From: Trichobilharzia szidati
Taxonomy: Eukaryota > Platyhelminthes > Trematoda > Strigeidida > Schistosomatidae
Assembly: GCA_944472155.2 (NCBI GenBank)
Contig: OX235271.1
Location: 64,462,416-64,526,415 of the forward strand
DNA: 64,000 bases
Reading direction: 5' to 3'
This document shows, piece by piece, positions 10,060 through 19,868 of the stretch. The notes below the pieces were generated by a model that searched no databases, was not told where the DNA came from, and worked only from the letters and a program-made list of their open reading frames with translations. Every line of letters begins with the position of its first letter. The stretch's first letter is position 1. The position numbers and the translations under genes were made by a program.

Positions 10060-10965
10060 GTATTCAGAACAAAATATTTAGAGCGAACAATTGTTTTCAA
10101 TAAATTCTTCTTCGGGCTCTACAATTATAAATCCATTAATTTAAGCATACAAAATTTAAGCATACAGAAAATTGTGAAAGGAATTTATAGTGTTAATGGA
10201 GGATTTGTTGGCTTTATTGTAGGCAATTGTAGAGCATCTCTTTGCATAGAGAAGAAGTATGTTCAACCACTATGTTTACCTTGGCCTACAATAAAGCCAA
10301 CAAATCCTCCATTAACACTATAAATTCCTTTCACAATTTTCTTTTCTTCTTCTTCTATTCCTCTGTTTCATTGACAATCGTTCATTTTCGACTTTTATGA
10401 TTTCATGACCTTTCTTATGATTTTATTACCTTAGGTTTAAGTAGTGCTTTTCTAACTTGCTATCGTATTCACAAAATCCTGTTCATTCCACTTCATTATA
10501 TTCATTATTGTTATTTGACAATCATTCACCAATAGTGCTTGTAATTTTACACCATATCATCGTTATTATTTTACAATCATTCTTACTGTCGTTATTTTCA
10601 ATCTTGAACTTATGTTTAGTCCGCCCCATTCGTTGGTTTATCTTCATATTGTCTCACACACCCTGATTACACACACTCTCGAAACCTGTATTTTCTGTTG
10701 ACTATATATATATATATATATATACATCATTAAATTAAATTACTGCATCTGATTTTGTCCCATGTTCTCATTCACCATGCATATTAAAAAACTATCTGAC
10801 TATTGTTCCATCCCATCTTGTACTTGTTCCACAATACACTTTCTGATATGATTCTAATTTGCCTTTACTGACTGGCTATTGTATGCTTAAATTAATGGAT
10901 TTATAATTGTAGAGCCTGAAGAAGAATTTATTGAAAACAATTGTTCGCTCTAAATATTTTGTTCT
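10060..10965. mobile_element. PLE family P6, inverted pair with outward hammerhead motifs
   Basis: Inverted arms of about 90 bp end the unit (10060-10160 and 10882-10965). A second inverted pair (10168-10224 and 10284-10341) brackets a plus-strand PLE C-terminal remnant of about 60 bp that encodes C-I-E-K-K-Y-V-Q-P-L-C-L-P-W. The layout is minus-strand 3' end, then plus-strand C-terminus, untranslated part and tail. A (TA)n run lies at 10704-10727. Confidence 0.7.
10910..10952 (+). ncRNA. Hammerhead-like ribozyme motif, PLE P6 tail
   Basis: Stem I is TAGAGC (10910-10915) with GCTCTA (10947-10952), six perfect pairs. The core box CTGAAGA (10916-10922) fits CUGANGA, and GAAA is at 10933-10936. 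Stem III is the palindromic AACAATTGTT, and the predicted cleavage site is after C10946. Stem II is weak (AAT/ATT with offset bases). The minus-strand partner at 10079-10121 has CCGAAGA instead and should be inactive. Confidence 0.6.
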
Positions 10966-11067
10966 GAATTAATTATGGGAATATTCAATTTACCTTTATG
11001 TATCTTCAATTTTCTCATTAGCTTCTCGTTTTTACTAATTGGCTTCCTCAAGTTAGATCATTGATTT

Positions 11068-11230
11068 ACACTAGCGGGGGGGGGGCGGAGTATTGAACAG
11101 CTGTTTCATCCTTGTGTTTGGAACTCTCCAGTGTTACGCACACATAAGCCCACGAGGGGTCGAGCCAACGACTATCGGGCTACTAGGTGAACTTGTTGAC
11201 CACTGAGCCACTGAAATGTAGTTGAATGAC
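11068..11230 (-). repeat. Hammerhead-SINE, degenerate
   Basis: The minus strand has a tRNA-like head (box-A-like GTGGCTCAGTGG near 11215), then CTGGAGAG, loop AAACACAA, and GATGAAACAGCTGTTC. A6 of the core is changed to G. A poly-G run at 11077-11085 is next to it. Confidence 0.6.
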
Positions 11231-11489
11231 TCATGAATTCTGAATTCTGCTCTCAGCAGTTACACTAACTAACAAAGACTCCTGGAGCGAAGTTTACCTG
11301 CCTATGTACAATAGTATATGTAAAATACATTACATGATTTTTTTAATATTTTGAATTATATCAATATATTGCTTATTGATTCAGTTATCAATAAGATTTC
11401 GATCAGCTGTTCACAGGTTTTAATCCCATTGCTGAAGTCTAGAGATAGCTAATTAGTACCATTAGTCCTCAGAGACTCAATTTATAAGG

Positions 11490-12345
11490 GACAGTTGTTC
11501 TTCCCCAGAGACGCTACATAGTGTCCCCAAATTTTCTCTAGTAGCTGCAGTGAATGTGCCTTAAATAGTTTTGTCCTTTAGTTTCTGAGTGTTGGTCTTG
11601 AATCGCCGTCTACCTCCAGCTTCTTTGAAGGTTTCTAACTTAACCTTCAGGGTTCCTTGAGCTAGATAATGGCCTGAGTCCGTGTCTGCTCCTCTTCTCG
11701 ATTTTGTGTCCAGCAGACTGCGTCACCACTTTCCTGAGATTGAGATAATGTTTATCTGATTTCCGATGTGTCCATCAGATGACACCTATGTCGCTTTCTA
11801 TATATCATTGTACTTCTTCACGCTGTCTCCAATCACTGAAGTCACAGAAGTTTGCTAAGAGTTCACTGTTCTCATTCATTTCCCCGAAAACCTGTCGAGT
11901 TGTTTTTTTTAGCTGCGTTGTTTGCTCCCAGTTTGGCATTCATATCACCCATTAGCACTTTGATGTCGTTAGTTGGGGTTTTTTAGTCCATCACTGCTTG
12001 CAGTTTTCTGCAGAAGTCTTCCTTCTTCTCTTGATCTGCGTTTTTCTTAGGAAAGTAGCATTAGACGATTGTAACTTTCCTCCCTTTTGAATTCAATCGT
12101 GCTATCATTATCCGGAAGGAGACCGGTTCCCCATTGCTTAAGAGATTCAGATGCTGTTGGTGATATCACGACAGCCACTCCTTTTTCTTCAGTGTGCTTG
12201 TGGTTGGCGTCTGGATAAATAAAATAGATTATTGATTCTCCAGTTAACAATTTGGAGAGTCCATTTCCATTCCGTCTGCTCTGATATATTCCTAGCAATT
12301 CTACACCACATCTTCTAATTTCCCTCTCATACGAACGTAAATATT
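11490..12345 (-). mobile_element. LINE-1 (RTE-type) endonuclease-domain fragment
   Basis: The minus strand reads an APE-type endonuclease: E-L-L-G-I then W/R-R-N-G-N-G, T-G-E-S-I-I-Y, K-G-V-A-V-V-I, then after several frame breaks an R-R-G-A-D-T-D-S-G-H-Y block. The catalytic S-D-H motif is changed to S-G-H. The same region is better kept at 59761-59164. It lies in the MTFMT intron, about 90 bp before the last visible exon. Confidence 0.75.
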
Positions 12346-12434
12346 TGCAGATGTTCAATGTTTCAATAATAATAATAATCATTTATTTGTTTTAATTGTT
12401 ATCTTTTTTGTTTTTGAAAAAAAATCTTTTATAG

Positions 12435-13019
12435 ACAATGAATTACCTTAATGAAGCTTCAATTCTTCTCAACCAGCCTTATTCATCTTCATTACCGCCT
12501 GGAAGTGTTGTCTACTTACGTTCACAGATTGATTCAAAGCATCCACTTATACCATATGCTTTTATAGCTTGTAAACCGAATAATATTGACAAACAACAAC
12601 AACAACAAATACAAGAAGACCATGAGTATTCTAAAGTATCATGGATAGCTGTTAAAAGTTTTTTAGTTAAATGGCCAAGTTCATCTATTGGTCGACATTT
12701 AACAGCTATTGATGTATACAATGGATATTTTATTAATTATACAGAAATGATGTCAAAATTACCATTTGTTGTTGTTGTCAAGGAAAAACAGCTAGGTGTA
12801 CGTTATTTTGGACAATTTCAGTGCCTATCATCCTCTTCATTGTCCTTTTCAATTGCATCATTCATCAGTAATTGTACTGAGTGTAGTAATACTAGTAACC
12901 AGGGCAGTAAGGACACTGTATTGAATCCCTGGACAAAATTAACCCCGTCTATACTACCGAATAATTTACAATTATCTAGTAATATATCAAATATTGTACA
13001 AAATGTAAGTAATAAATAG
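12435..13019 (+). CDS. MTFMT: Mitochondrial methionyl-tRNA formyltransferase, third visible exon (C-terminal domain)
   Basis: The acceptor is ATCTTTTATAG at 12424-12434, phase 0. The exon encodes the OB-fold-like C-terminal domain that contacts the tRNA. LPPGSVVYLRSQ matches the family's P-G-S-V-I-Y block, S-W-I-A-V-K-S-F-L matches G-W-I-G-V-R-S-V, and TAIDVYNGYFINY matches the T-A-x-D-F-Y-N-G-Y motif. The frame ends with TAG at 13017-13019. However, AAT|GTAAGT at 13004/13005 is a near-perfect splice donor in phase 0, so the gene may either stop here after V-S-N-K or splice to a further exon. There is no AATAAA just downstream, which mildly favours continuation. Confidence 0.85.
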   Translation, partial: TMNYLNEASILLNQPYSSSLPPGSVVYLRSQIDSKHPLIPYAFIACKPNNIDKQQQQQIQEDHEYSKVSWIAVKSFLVKWPSSSIGRHLTAIDVYNGYFINYTEMMSKLPFVVVVKEKQLGVRYFGQFQCLSSSSLSFSIASFISNCTECSNTSNQGSKDTVLNPWTKLTPSILPNNLQLSSNISNIVQNVSNK

Positions 13020-13195
13020 TGTACTATACAATGCTGTTCATTTTGTTTTTTTTAATATTCTTACTTCAAAACTGATCAGTTCTACAATCTCAGTTTTGTG
13101 TCTCATAAGTTTGCGTAAAAGTGAAATGATGAGCAAATCTTGTGATTGATGGCGATGACGATGAGTCGAACCCAGATCTTAGTGTATTTTATCTA

Positions 13196-13440
13196 ATTTT
13201 TTATTCCTTTACGTTCCCAGTGGAACATAGGTCGCCTTCAAGCTAGAGGCTTGAAGTTTCTGTAGTAGTGGTATTTATTTTTACAGGATGGAGTTACTAG
13301 CCTCATGCCCAACCTTTCCTCTTTACCAGCTTTTTTATTACTGGCTTAGCGAGGTTTGGGAGTGCGTCAGTGGCCGGTGATCGAACTCTGGACCGTGTGC
13401 ATGGTCGGCGAGAGTCCTAACCACTGTGCCACCGACGCAC
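13196..13440 (-). repeat. tRNA-derived SINE, well preserved, with TSD
   Basis: It is flanked by GTATTTTATCTA (13184-13195) and GTATTTTACCTA (13441-13452), a 12-bp TSD with one change. The minus strand shows box A TGGCACAGTGG and box B AGTTCGATC, the GCTTGAAG inverted repeat, and the GTTCCACTGGGAACGTAAAG tail shared with the RTE 3' end. Confidence 0.85.
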
Positions 13441-13477
13441 GTATTTTACCTATAAATAAGAGAATTATGAAAAAAGA

Positions 13478-15115
13478 CGGTTGCAACGAACGAAATTTTC
13501 TTTTCGACGAAGTCATCAACTAGGCTGTACATTCGTGTATTTATATTAAATGTGTGAGAAAGTTCCAGAATTATTTCCGGTCAGATTAATAAAATTACTA
13601 AGTGTAATAAACAGAAGATAGGCAGTGGCACTGTTCCAGAAATATTTCAGGCCAAAGGTCAAATTAAAATTCCAATGTGTAATAATCAGGAAGATCAGGT
13701 AGAAAAGACAAAATAGGATTTTAATTACTAGAAAACTCGTCAGTTTGTATAATTACAGGTTAAGGATGTAGTATTAACGAAATGGGTAGGAGGTTCAGAC
13801 ATATAAAGATAAAAACAGTAATCAAATCTAATAATGCAGATAGGGATTTAAAAAAGGTAAATGTAACAAATAAATAGGAAGGTGGAACAAGAAAGGTAAT
13901 AGGATAATCATTATTGATGAGACTGACTTTTCATGATGGCCACGGTAGGGACAACGGTTGAACTTATTTCTTTCGGACACAGAATGGGCTTGAGTTTTTG
14001 GGTCACTAGCGCCTCAGCTATTCCTAGATGTCTTGATTTCACTCCTTTGATAGGTTTGATAGGATCTTGTATGTGACTTTGAAGGACTTCTCAAATGCAG
14101 ATGTATGTCTAGAATTCACCAAATGTTCTTTTATCGAACTGTATACCCCTTTGCAAACCATGCTGGATAGTGTTCCTGAGCGCGTTTTACAAGCGGACGC
14201 ATGGTACGGTCAATGTACTCAACTCCACACGAGCAAGTGAAGTTGTATATACATGTTGAAGTGGCCCAATGCGAAAGCTTGTATTTCACGTACTGAGTGA
14301 GTAGTTGCTTGCAGGAGAATGTTACTCGTAGGCTAGCAGCGAAGTGTGTTTCACTGGGAGACTTCGAAAGCCGTCTACGGAGAATTGCTACTTCGGTATC
14401 ACTTTAAAATTCTAGGTTCAAAATCAGCATCTTTTCGGGGGCAACTTGGACCTTTTCAGGTGTTTTCCTTGGTTTCAGATTCTTGTCTATGGATCTGGGA
14501 AGGAAATCCATTTTCAATCAGTGTCCCTCAGAGATTTTTCAATTCTTCTTCGATTGATTCCTCCGTGCAAATCTTCCGGATCCTCAAGGAAAGAGAGTAT
14601 ATTAGGATTCTCTTTCTGCTTAGAGGCACACAACTTTGAAAGTTGATAAACTGTCAGTTCCATGTGGGCTTTTAGTAGATGGATCTTCTTAGCGAGTTGT
14701 CTGAATTCCTTCATAGCTGAACGTCGAGGAAATGGAACATTGAGTTAGACTCAACTTCCAAGGTGAAATCGATGTTTAGGTGGGCGTTATTGAAGATTTG
14801 AAGTAGGTTTTTTAGATCACAATTCTCATCATAAATAATGAAAGTATCGTTGATGTATCTGTTGTAGAGATAGAGGTCATCGATGAATCAGTTAACTGTG
14901 GCTTTATCCAATTTCGAAGGGAAAAGGGTTATAAAGCAGAAGTGTTGTAACAGCGGAACACAACAGTATATTTGGTTATCAGAATTTTTACCTAGGGAAG
15001 TGATATGCAGCTTTACCAAACTATAGAAATTTTTTACATTGCAATCTCCGTGTTGTACTTCTTCAGTCTTTCTATATTGTTTCACAAGGATCCTTCATAG
15101 TCTGTGTTTCGCATT
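13478..15115 (-). mobile_element. PLE family P1 copy with decayed RT and GIY-YIG
   Basis: Tail at about 13488-13550 (GACTTCGTCGAAAAG and the GAAAATTTTC palindrome on the minus strand), untranslated part, GIY-YIG remnant at 14290-13930, RT remnant at about 15085-14500. It lies 0.5 kb beyond the last visible MTFMT exon. Confidence 0.75.
13930..15085 (-). pseudogene. PLE P1 protein, decayed RT plus GIY-YIG
   Basis: The RT palm is clear at 14870-14730: N-R-Y-I-N-D-T-F-I-I, where the catalytic YVDD of family members reads YIND, so one catalytic Asp is lost. The endonuclease part reads F-T-C-S-C-G-V-E-Y-I-D-R-T, with the Gly of YIG changed to Asp. Stops and frameshifts separate the blocks. Confidence 0.7.
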
Positions 15116-15207
15116 TAGTCTGTCTTGCCACCATTCAAATATTCTTATAAAAGATAGTATACTACTTGAAAAAGTTTTCAGTAGCACAGTAGGTACTTCA
15201 GTCGTAT

Positions 15208-15547
15208 TGTAACAATAGAAGACAAGGGCCAGGCAACAGATCGTTTATTAAGGAAATCAACACATATTAATAGCTTTTCATGTACATTATTAGAGATTAT
15301 TGTTAACAGACAAACACAGTCTTCTGATTGGTTGTTTCTCACTGAAAGTTAATCTTTCATCTCTTTGTGGCTGTTTCTTGAATGTCAGATTATCTATCTG
15401 TAAATTGTATCCGCCTACGCAAAGTCTGCTGTGATTGGTTGTTGAGTCAGTCTTTGTTCTTATTTTTCTCATGACCAATATTGAGGACGTAAACATTGAC
15501 GTAAATTACCATCTACCAATTTTGGCTAGCAGCCAGCTCTCACCACA
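15208..15547 (-). mobile_element. Solo LTR (Gypsy-like), 340 bp
   Basis: It starts TGTAAC and ends CCACA on the plus strand, with the direct repeat GTAT on both sides (15204-15207 and 15548-15551). The sequence is homologous to the 5' LTR at 20957-21301. I give minus because the gag-linked LTR reads in that sense. No internal region is attached. Confidence 0.7.
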
Positions 15548-16206
15548 GTATGTGTCAGGATGAAGTTAAAACACTGTATACACATTTTCCAATTTCATGA
15601 TGAGCTGTAATTTTGGCCGGCATAGAGGTAACGGTGAAGGTTTCAAATAAATTTATGAAGATAATAACTAACATATATGCCTGTAACATGAACGAAAGGT
15701 ATTTTCTGTTGTGGCGTGTGCTACTGACAAGATTTATAAGTAGTATACAAATGCAGATATAAATATGTGTATCATCTTCATGAATATCAAATAACAGAGA
15801 GAGACAGAGAGAGATGGATTAAAGGGCTCAGAGAAGAAATGAACAATACCTGGGAAACAATGACACTGAGGCAATGAAAGACTACTGAAAATATGTGCAA
15901 ATAGTGATTCTACTATAATGGTTGACGTATTTTGCTTATATCTGTGTATCGCGTTTCCAATAAATAATTCCGTTACCATACACTCTCTTTGATTCTATCG
16001 TTACACTATTACAATAAACACTGTGTCTAAATGCTGTGCACTACTTCTCCATCTTTTGCCGCTTCTGACACACCCCTTCTGGTAAAACACAACTCCTTCT
16101 TTTAATTTCAAATGTAAGAGTTATATAAAGTACAGAGATGTGAAATTGTGACAACAGAAGGCAAAACATGGAAGCCGAGGTATATTTTACATTAGTCAAA
16201 ACACTA

Positions 16207-16207
<1 letters not shown>

Positions 16208-16254
<47 letters not shown>
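16208..16254. repeat. (TA)n microsatellite
   Basis: About 23 TA units. Confidence 0.95.
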
Positions 16255-16257
<3 letters not shown>

Positions 16258-16654
16258 TTTTATATTCTTTAACCAATCACTGAGCGTGTGATTTTGGTTT
16301 ACATTTAACGACATGAAATAGAATGTTCAAATATGTATATGTAGTATTCTGTTGCTAAATCAGTATTGAACTATGAGAATATATGAAAATAATAATCCGT
16401 TGGAACACATTGTCTGTATCACACCACCACACTCATTCACCCGTCAAAGACTTTCGACTAAAGTCGGTTCGGTCTTCTTGTTGCTGGAGGCTTTAGTTGC
16501 TTGTCTTGCTGTATCGAGTTCCGGAGGTCGCTGATGTTCACGCACTTCTCTTCGTTAGCATTTCTGATAGTATGTATGTGACTCCATCTCACGGTGACCG
16601 TGTATAGTCCTTCTCATTTTGGAAGCAGTTTGCATGCCCCTGGCTCGTATTCTC

Positions 16655-16720
16655 CGGTTTTTGGCCTCATACTATCATATGCTGTCTTCGCCCGACCTCC
16701 CAGCAGCGTTCCAAAACCAG
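16655..16720 (-). mobile_element. Gypsy-like gag scrap
   Basis: The sequence around ACTATCATATGC...CAGCGTTCC matches the gag antisense at 20768-20820. No longer reading frame is left, and the preceding 16450-16655 is unassigned. Confidence 0.5.
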
Positions 16721-17029
16721 AAGCCTGGATACGTTACGTTGATGATACATTTGTAATAATTAAAAGAAGTAATTTGGAATATACCCACAAGTTAATAAAC
16801 AACATATCTGAAGACATCAAATTCTCAAGAGAAGAAGAATTAGATAACAAAATTCCAATTTTAGAAAGCGGAAAATGACTACTCACTGTCTGTAAACAAG
16901 AAGCCACTTTATATACGACTACAATTCAAGGGCGATGTACCAAGTGAGATAATTACGAGGAAATTAAGAAAATCAGTTCAAAGAACTTTTAATGCTGGCG
17001 AACTACAAGTCTTATTCTCCTCACGACCG

Positions 17030-17461
17030 ATGGTGCTACCTCGACTGAAAGGTGAAGTACCTAGACCAACCCCTTCAAATTGTATCTACCAATTCAACTG
17101 CACTTGTGGAGCGAGTTATATTGGCCGTTGCTCTAGGAACTTGATTTTTCGTGCTCGAGAACATATCCCACTATGGTTAAGTAATGGTGTAGTGAAAACC
17201 ATTAACAGTTCGATATTGGACCACCTGGTGCAAACCGGTCACAAAACCAGCGTGGGAGAATCCCTCTCTATTATCTACCGGGTGCCTAATAAATTGCCAA
17301 AATCGTCGAAGCACCGCATGCTCCAAACAGCAGAGGCTATTGCAATTCGCCTCAACACAACCAGTGCTCTGTGTTCAAAAGAAGCAAATCCAGCCCCTAC
17401 TACTGCTCTGGCCTTCACTAGAAACTATAAACTCATGAATTTGTATTATTATCTTTCCTAA
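17030..17461 (+). pseudogene. PLE GIY-YIG endonuclease domain, mostly open
   Basis: A 143-codon frame with C-I-Y-Q-F-N-C-T-C-G-A-S-Y-I-G-R-C (the GIY-YIG-like core), the R-A-R-E-H block with the basic residue expected in the fold, L-D-H-L-V-Q-T-G-H, and EAIAI. The final L-C-V-Q-K motif is altered (ALCSKEANP) and the usual LPW end is replaced. It is truncated upstream, so not a functional element. Confidence 0.75.
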
Positions 17462-17599
17462 TTCTTCTGACATTCAGCTTATTTTATGTAGATGCTATTG
17501 AGCTGTAATCTATCAATATTACTGATTCGATGTTATCTAAACAGCATTAATGTTGTTCATAACACTAATTCATTCATTCATTATAATGTATATATAACT

Positions 17600-17648
17600 G
17601 TAGAGCCTGATGAAGAAGGGGTTATCGAAAAGAGTACTCTTTGTTCCG
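17600..17648 (+). ncRNA. Hammerhead-like motif, PLE P6 tail
   Basis: GAGC (17603-17606) and GTTC (17643-17646) form a 4-bp stem I with one G-U pair. The core is CTGATGA (17607-17613) and GAAA (17627-17630). Stem III is the palindrome AGAGTACTCT. Stem II is poor. Confidence 0.5.
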
Positions 17649-17667
17649 TGTCCATTCTTTTGAAAAT

Positions 17668-17735
17668 ATAAGTATCTGTTGATTTTCTCAATAAGCGATC
17701 TGTTGCCTGGCTCTTGTCTTCTGTTGTTAGAATAG
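17668..17735 (+). mobile_element. 3' piece of a Gypsy-like LTR
   Basis: It matches the last 65 bases of the LTR at 22687-23029 (ATCTGTTGATTTTCTCA ... TCTTCTGTTGTTA). It lies directly after the PLE tail. Confidence 0.6.
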
Positions 17736-17890
17736 AATGTTCAAATATACATATATTATTCTGTTACTAATACAGTATTGAACTGTGTGAATATATGAGA
17801 ATAATAATAATAATTCGTTGGGACATATACCACCAGAAAACAGAAGAGTCTTTTGTTTTAATTTTATACTTCTATTTTTTTTTTAATTGC

Positions 17891-18442
17891 CTAAAAATTC
17901 ACTGAATCAAATACAATTATATCTATACCGATAAAATACATTGGTATAACACAAAATGTCTGTACAATGGATAAAATTAAAAAATTTTGATAATTAAGCC
18001 CAATAGAACAACAGAATAGCTGTTTCACACGTTGACTTCGCATTTCACTCAGTGTATACGGTTGTTTTTTTTCAAGACATTTTTGAAATTCCCATAAACT
18101 TAAATATAATAGAATAAAACCAGTGATAATAAAACTGATCCCGATTAAAGTTGTCTGTATCATTTGGATACGATTTAAGTAAAGTATATACACACTGAAT
18201 TGATAGAATATACAACCAATAAATACGAAAATTAAAGCATAATTACGTGTTGCATAGGCTTCACATGAAAGCATACACTTGTACCATATTCTTAATGCAG
18301 AACACTTTAATTCAGATAAGTAGTCTTGCCATTCATTTAAGCCTTCTTCATTAATATACCTGAAATCTTCTTTTAATGATGGTTCTTCAAATGTAAAAGT
18401 TAACTGATCAACTTCAAACCAAAAACCAGTTGATGCAATTAA
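17891..18442 (-). CDS. Predicted four-pass membrane protein, 3' terminal exon
   Basis: The acceptor on the minus strand is CATCTACTCACAG (ending 18443), phase 0. The exon gives residues 79-261 of a protein that starts in the exon at 26113-25880. Residues 79-144 form the rest of a large hydrophilic loop (E-, D- and W-containing, with one Cys pair candidate). TM2 is about residues 145-167, TM3 173-194 and TM4 232-256, ending in D-S-V-N-F. A large TM1-TM2 loop and a smaller TM3-TM4 loop resemble the claudin/clarin layout rather than tetraspanins. I do not recognise the family. The intact frame across an exact phase-0 splice pair is the evidence that it is real. Confidence 0.65.
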   Translation of the reverse strand, partial: LIASTGFWFEVDQLTFTFEEPSLKEDFRYINEEGLNEWQDYLSELKCSALRIWYKCMLSCEAYATRNYALIFVFIGCIFYQFSVYILYLNRIQMIQTTLIGISFIITGFILLYLSLWEFQKCLEKKQPYTLSEMRSQRVKQLFCCSIGLNYQNFLILSIVQTFCVIPMYFIGIDIIVFDSVNF

Positions 18443-18535
18443 CTGTGAGTAGATGAAAATTAAACAAAAACAAAAAAGAAAAGAAAAACAGAGCAGGTGA
18501 TCAGTTAGAAAACTATTAAAGGAAGGAAGGAAAAA

Positions 18536-19725
18536 GTTGTGTGATTACCTTGATATGATTATGAGCAATAATTTGTGCTCGAAACGTGGTCATCAGTTAA
18601 TAATACTGTGTAACACTGTATGATTTATCAAAATAAAATCTTATCCATAATGGAGTTACACTCTACTACAGTGCCCAAGTTTTATACTTATACTATTAAA
18701 AGTCACACTAGCGGCGTTTATAAAAAGTCAACGCATTCTGCTAATAGATAATTAGACTTTAACTGATCTAATCCGTTAACTGTTAAGGCAGGCTTAGTAG
18801 TTAAGTGTCTAACAAACCGAACAGCAGCACTAAGTAGTACAAGAAAAAACCTAAATGATGAAATAAAACAGAGAGAAGAGGTGTTAGTGTTAAATAACTA
18901 TACTATAAAATTCATTAAGAATATGAAAAAAGGTCAAAAGCAAAATAAAAATAATGGTGAAACTAACAATGATAACATAAATAAGAAAGAATATAAGGCA
19001 TCTGCAGTTATACAATATAAGGAGGGGACATCTCAGGCCCTATGTAGGACTCTGAATAAAGCAGGAATTAGAGTGGGATTTAAACCTACAAACTCACTCA
19101 GGGACAAACTCTGTAGCCTAAAGGACCCTGTTGGTTGACCCAATTAGACAAAATAGTTTAATTTACAAAATACCCTGCAATGACTGTGAGTTATGTCAAC
19201 TGCATAGGTCAAACTAGTAGGTTAGAGGTAATCAGATTGTCGGAACATAAGAATTTAGCTCAGGCAAGAAGGGTTGACCCCGAGAAGATAAGTAATTTAG
19301 AAAAAAGCTCAGCAATCGCACTGCATGCATTAACACACAACCACACAATAGCATGGTAGGAGAGGGTTAAAATTCTAAAAGGTAACATAGGTGGGTGGAG
19401 AGCAAGAGAGGTTGATTACTGAATCTTTGTTCATCGAGTCTACACCCAACACATGCAATAGGAATGACTCAATGCAAATACCAGAAATATGGGAGATACT
19501 ACTACCAATCAAATCAAGCGATGGAAAATAATGGCATTATATGAACGAAGTTCGAAAGTTGTGTGAGTATTACCTCGATATGATAATGAGCAGGCATAAA
19601 TTGTGCTCGAAACGTCGTCATCAGTAAATATTACTGTATAACTTCACTGTGAGACTTTATCAAAATAAATTTTACCCATAATGGAATAAAACTCTACCAT
19701 AGTGAACAAGTTTTATTCTTATATC
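18536..19725 (+). mobile_element. PLE family P3 copy with direct terminal repeats
   Basis: The two ends are direct repeats of about 165 bp (18536-18700 and 19555-19725), both with TTGTGCTCGAAACGT and a shared end around CAAGTTTTAT. Between them is a degraded PLE coding part. This pLTR layout is the usual PLE architecture. It sits in the large intron of the membrane-protein gene, opposite strand. Confidence 0.8.
18735..19520 (+). pseudogene. PLE P3 protein remnant
   Basis: An open stretch at 18881-19138 carries the Lys/Asn-rich linker, then S-A-V-I-Q-Y-K-E-G-T-S and L-N-K-A-G-I-R-V-G-F blocks, ending L-K-D-P-V-G before a stop. Beyond it, frame-broken pieces read I-P-C-N-D-C, E-H-K-N-L-A-Q-A-R-R, A-L-T-H-N-H-T-I-A-W and Q-I-P-E-I-W-E-I-L-L-P-I. 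These match the minus-strand copies at 4334-5130 and 32020-32530. Confidence 0.7.
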
Positions 19726-19731
19726 GAAAAC

Positions 19732-19868
19732 CAGAGAGTATTGGATAACTGTTTCAAGCTTGTTTAGATCTTCCTCATGATCATGAGTAAATACACCCAT
19801 GATCCTATCAGACTTCAAATCCAAGACATTTGGGTTAAGAGGCAATCCTGTTGATCATTCGGCTACTG
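19732..19868 (-). repeat. Hammerhead-SINE, degenerate, abutting Gypsy remnant
   Basis: The minus strand keeps TTGAAACAGTTATCCAATACTC, the GAAA and stem III region of the family. The CTGANGA box is lost (ATGAGGAAG). Confidence 0.45.

Larger units (their letters stand above)
16720..17648 (+). mobile_element. PLE family P6 copy: RT scrap, GIY-YIG domain, hammerhead tail
   Basis: An RT palm piece with RYVDDTFVII sits at 16726-16880, a GIY-YIG domain at 17020-17461, and a tail with a hammerhead-like motif at 17600-17648. A deletion and frame breaks separate the palm and endonuclease. Confidence 0.8.

Noticed and set aside
13488..13550. P1 PLE tail as a canonical hammerhead
   Set aside because: The CAGC/GCTG stem and GAAA are present, but four extra bases interrupt the core (CTAGTTGATGA) and the first C is not in place. 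I call it a tail motif only.
19590..19650. P3 terminal GTGCTCGAAACGTCGTCATCAG as a hammerhead
   Set aside because: GAAA and a GAGCA/TGCTC hairpin exist, but no CTGANGA box precedes the hairpin in the right place.
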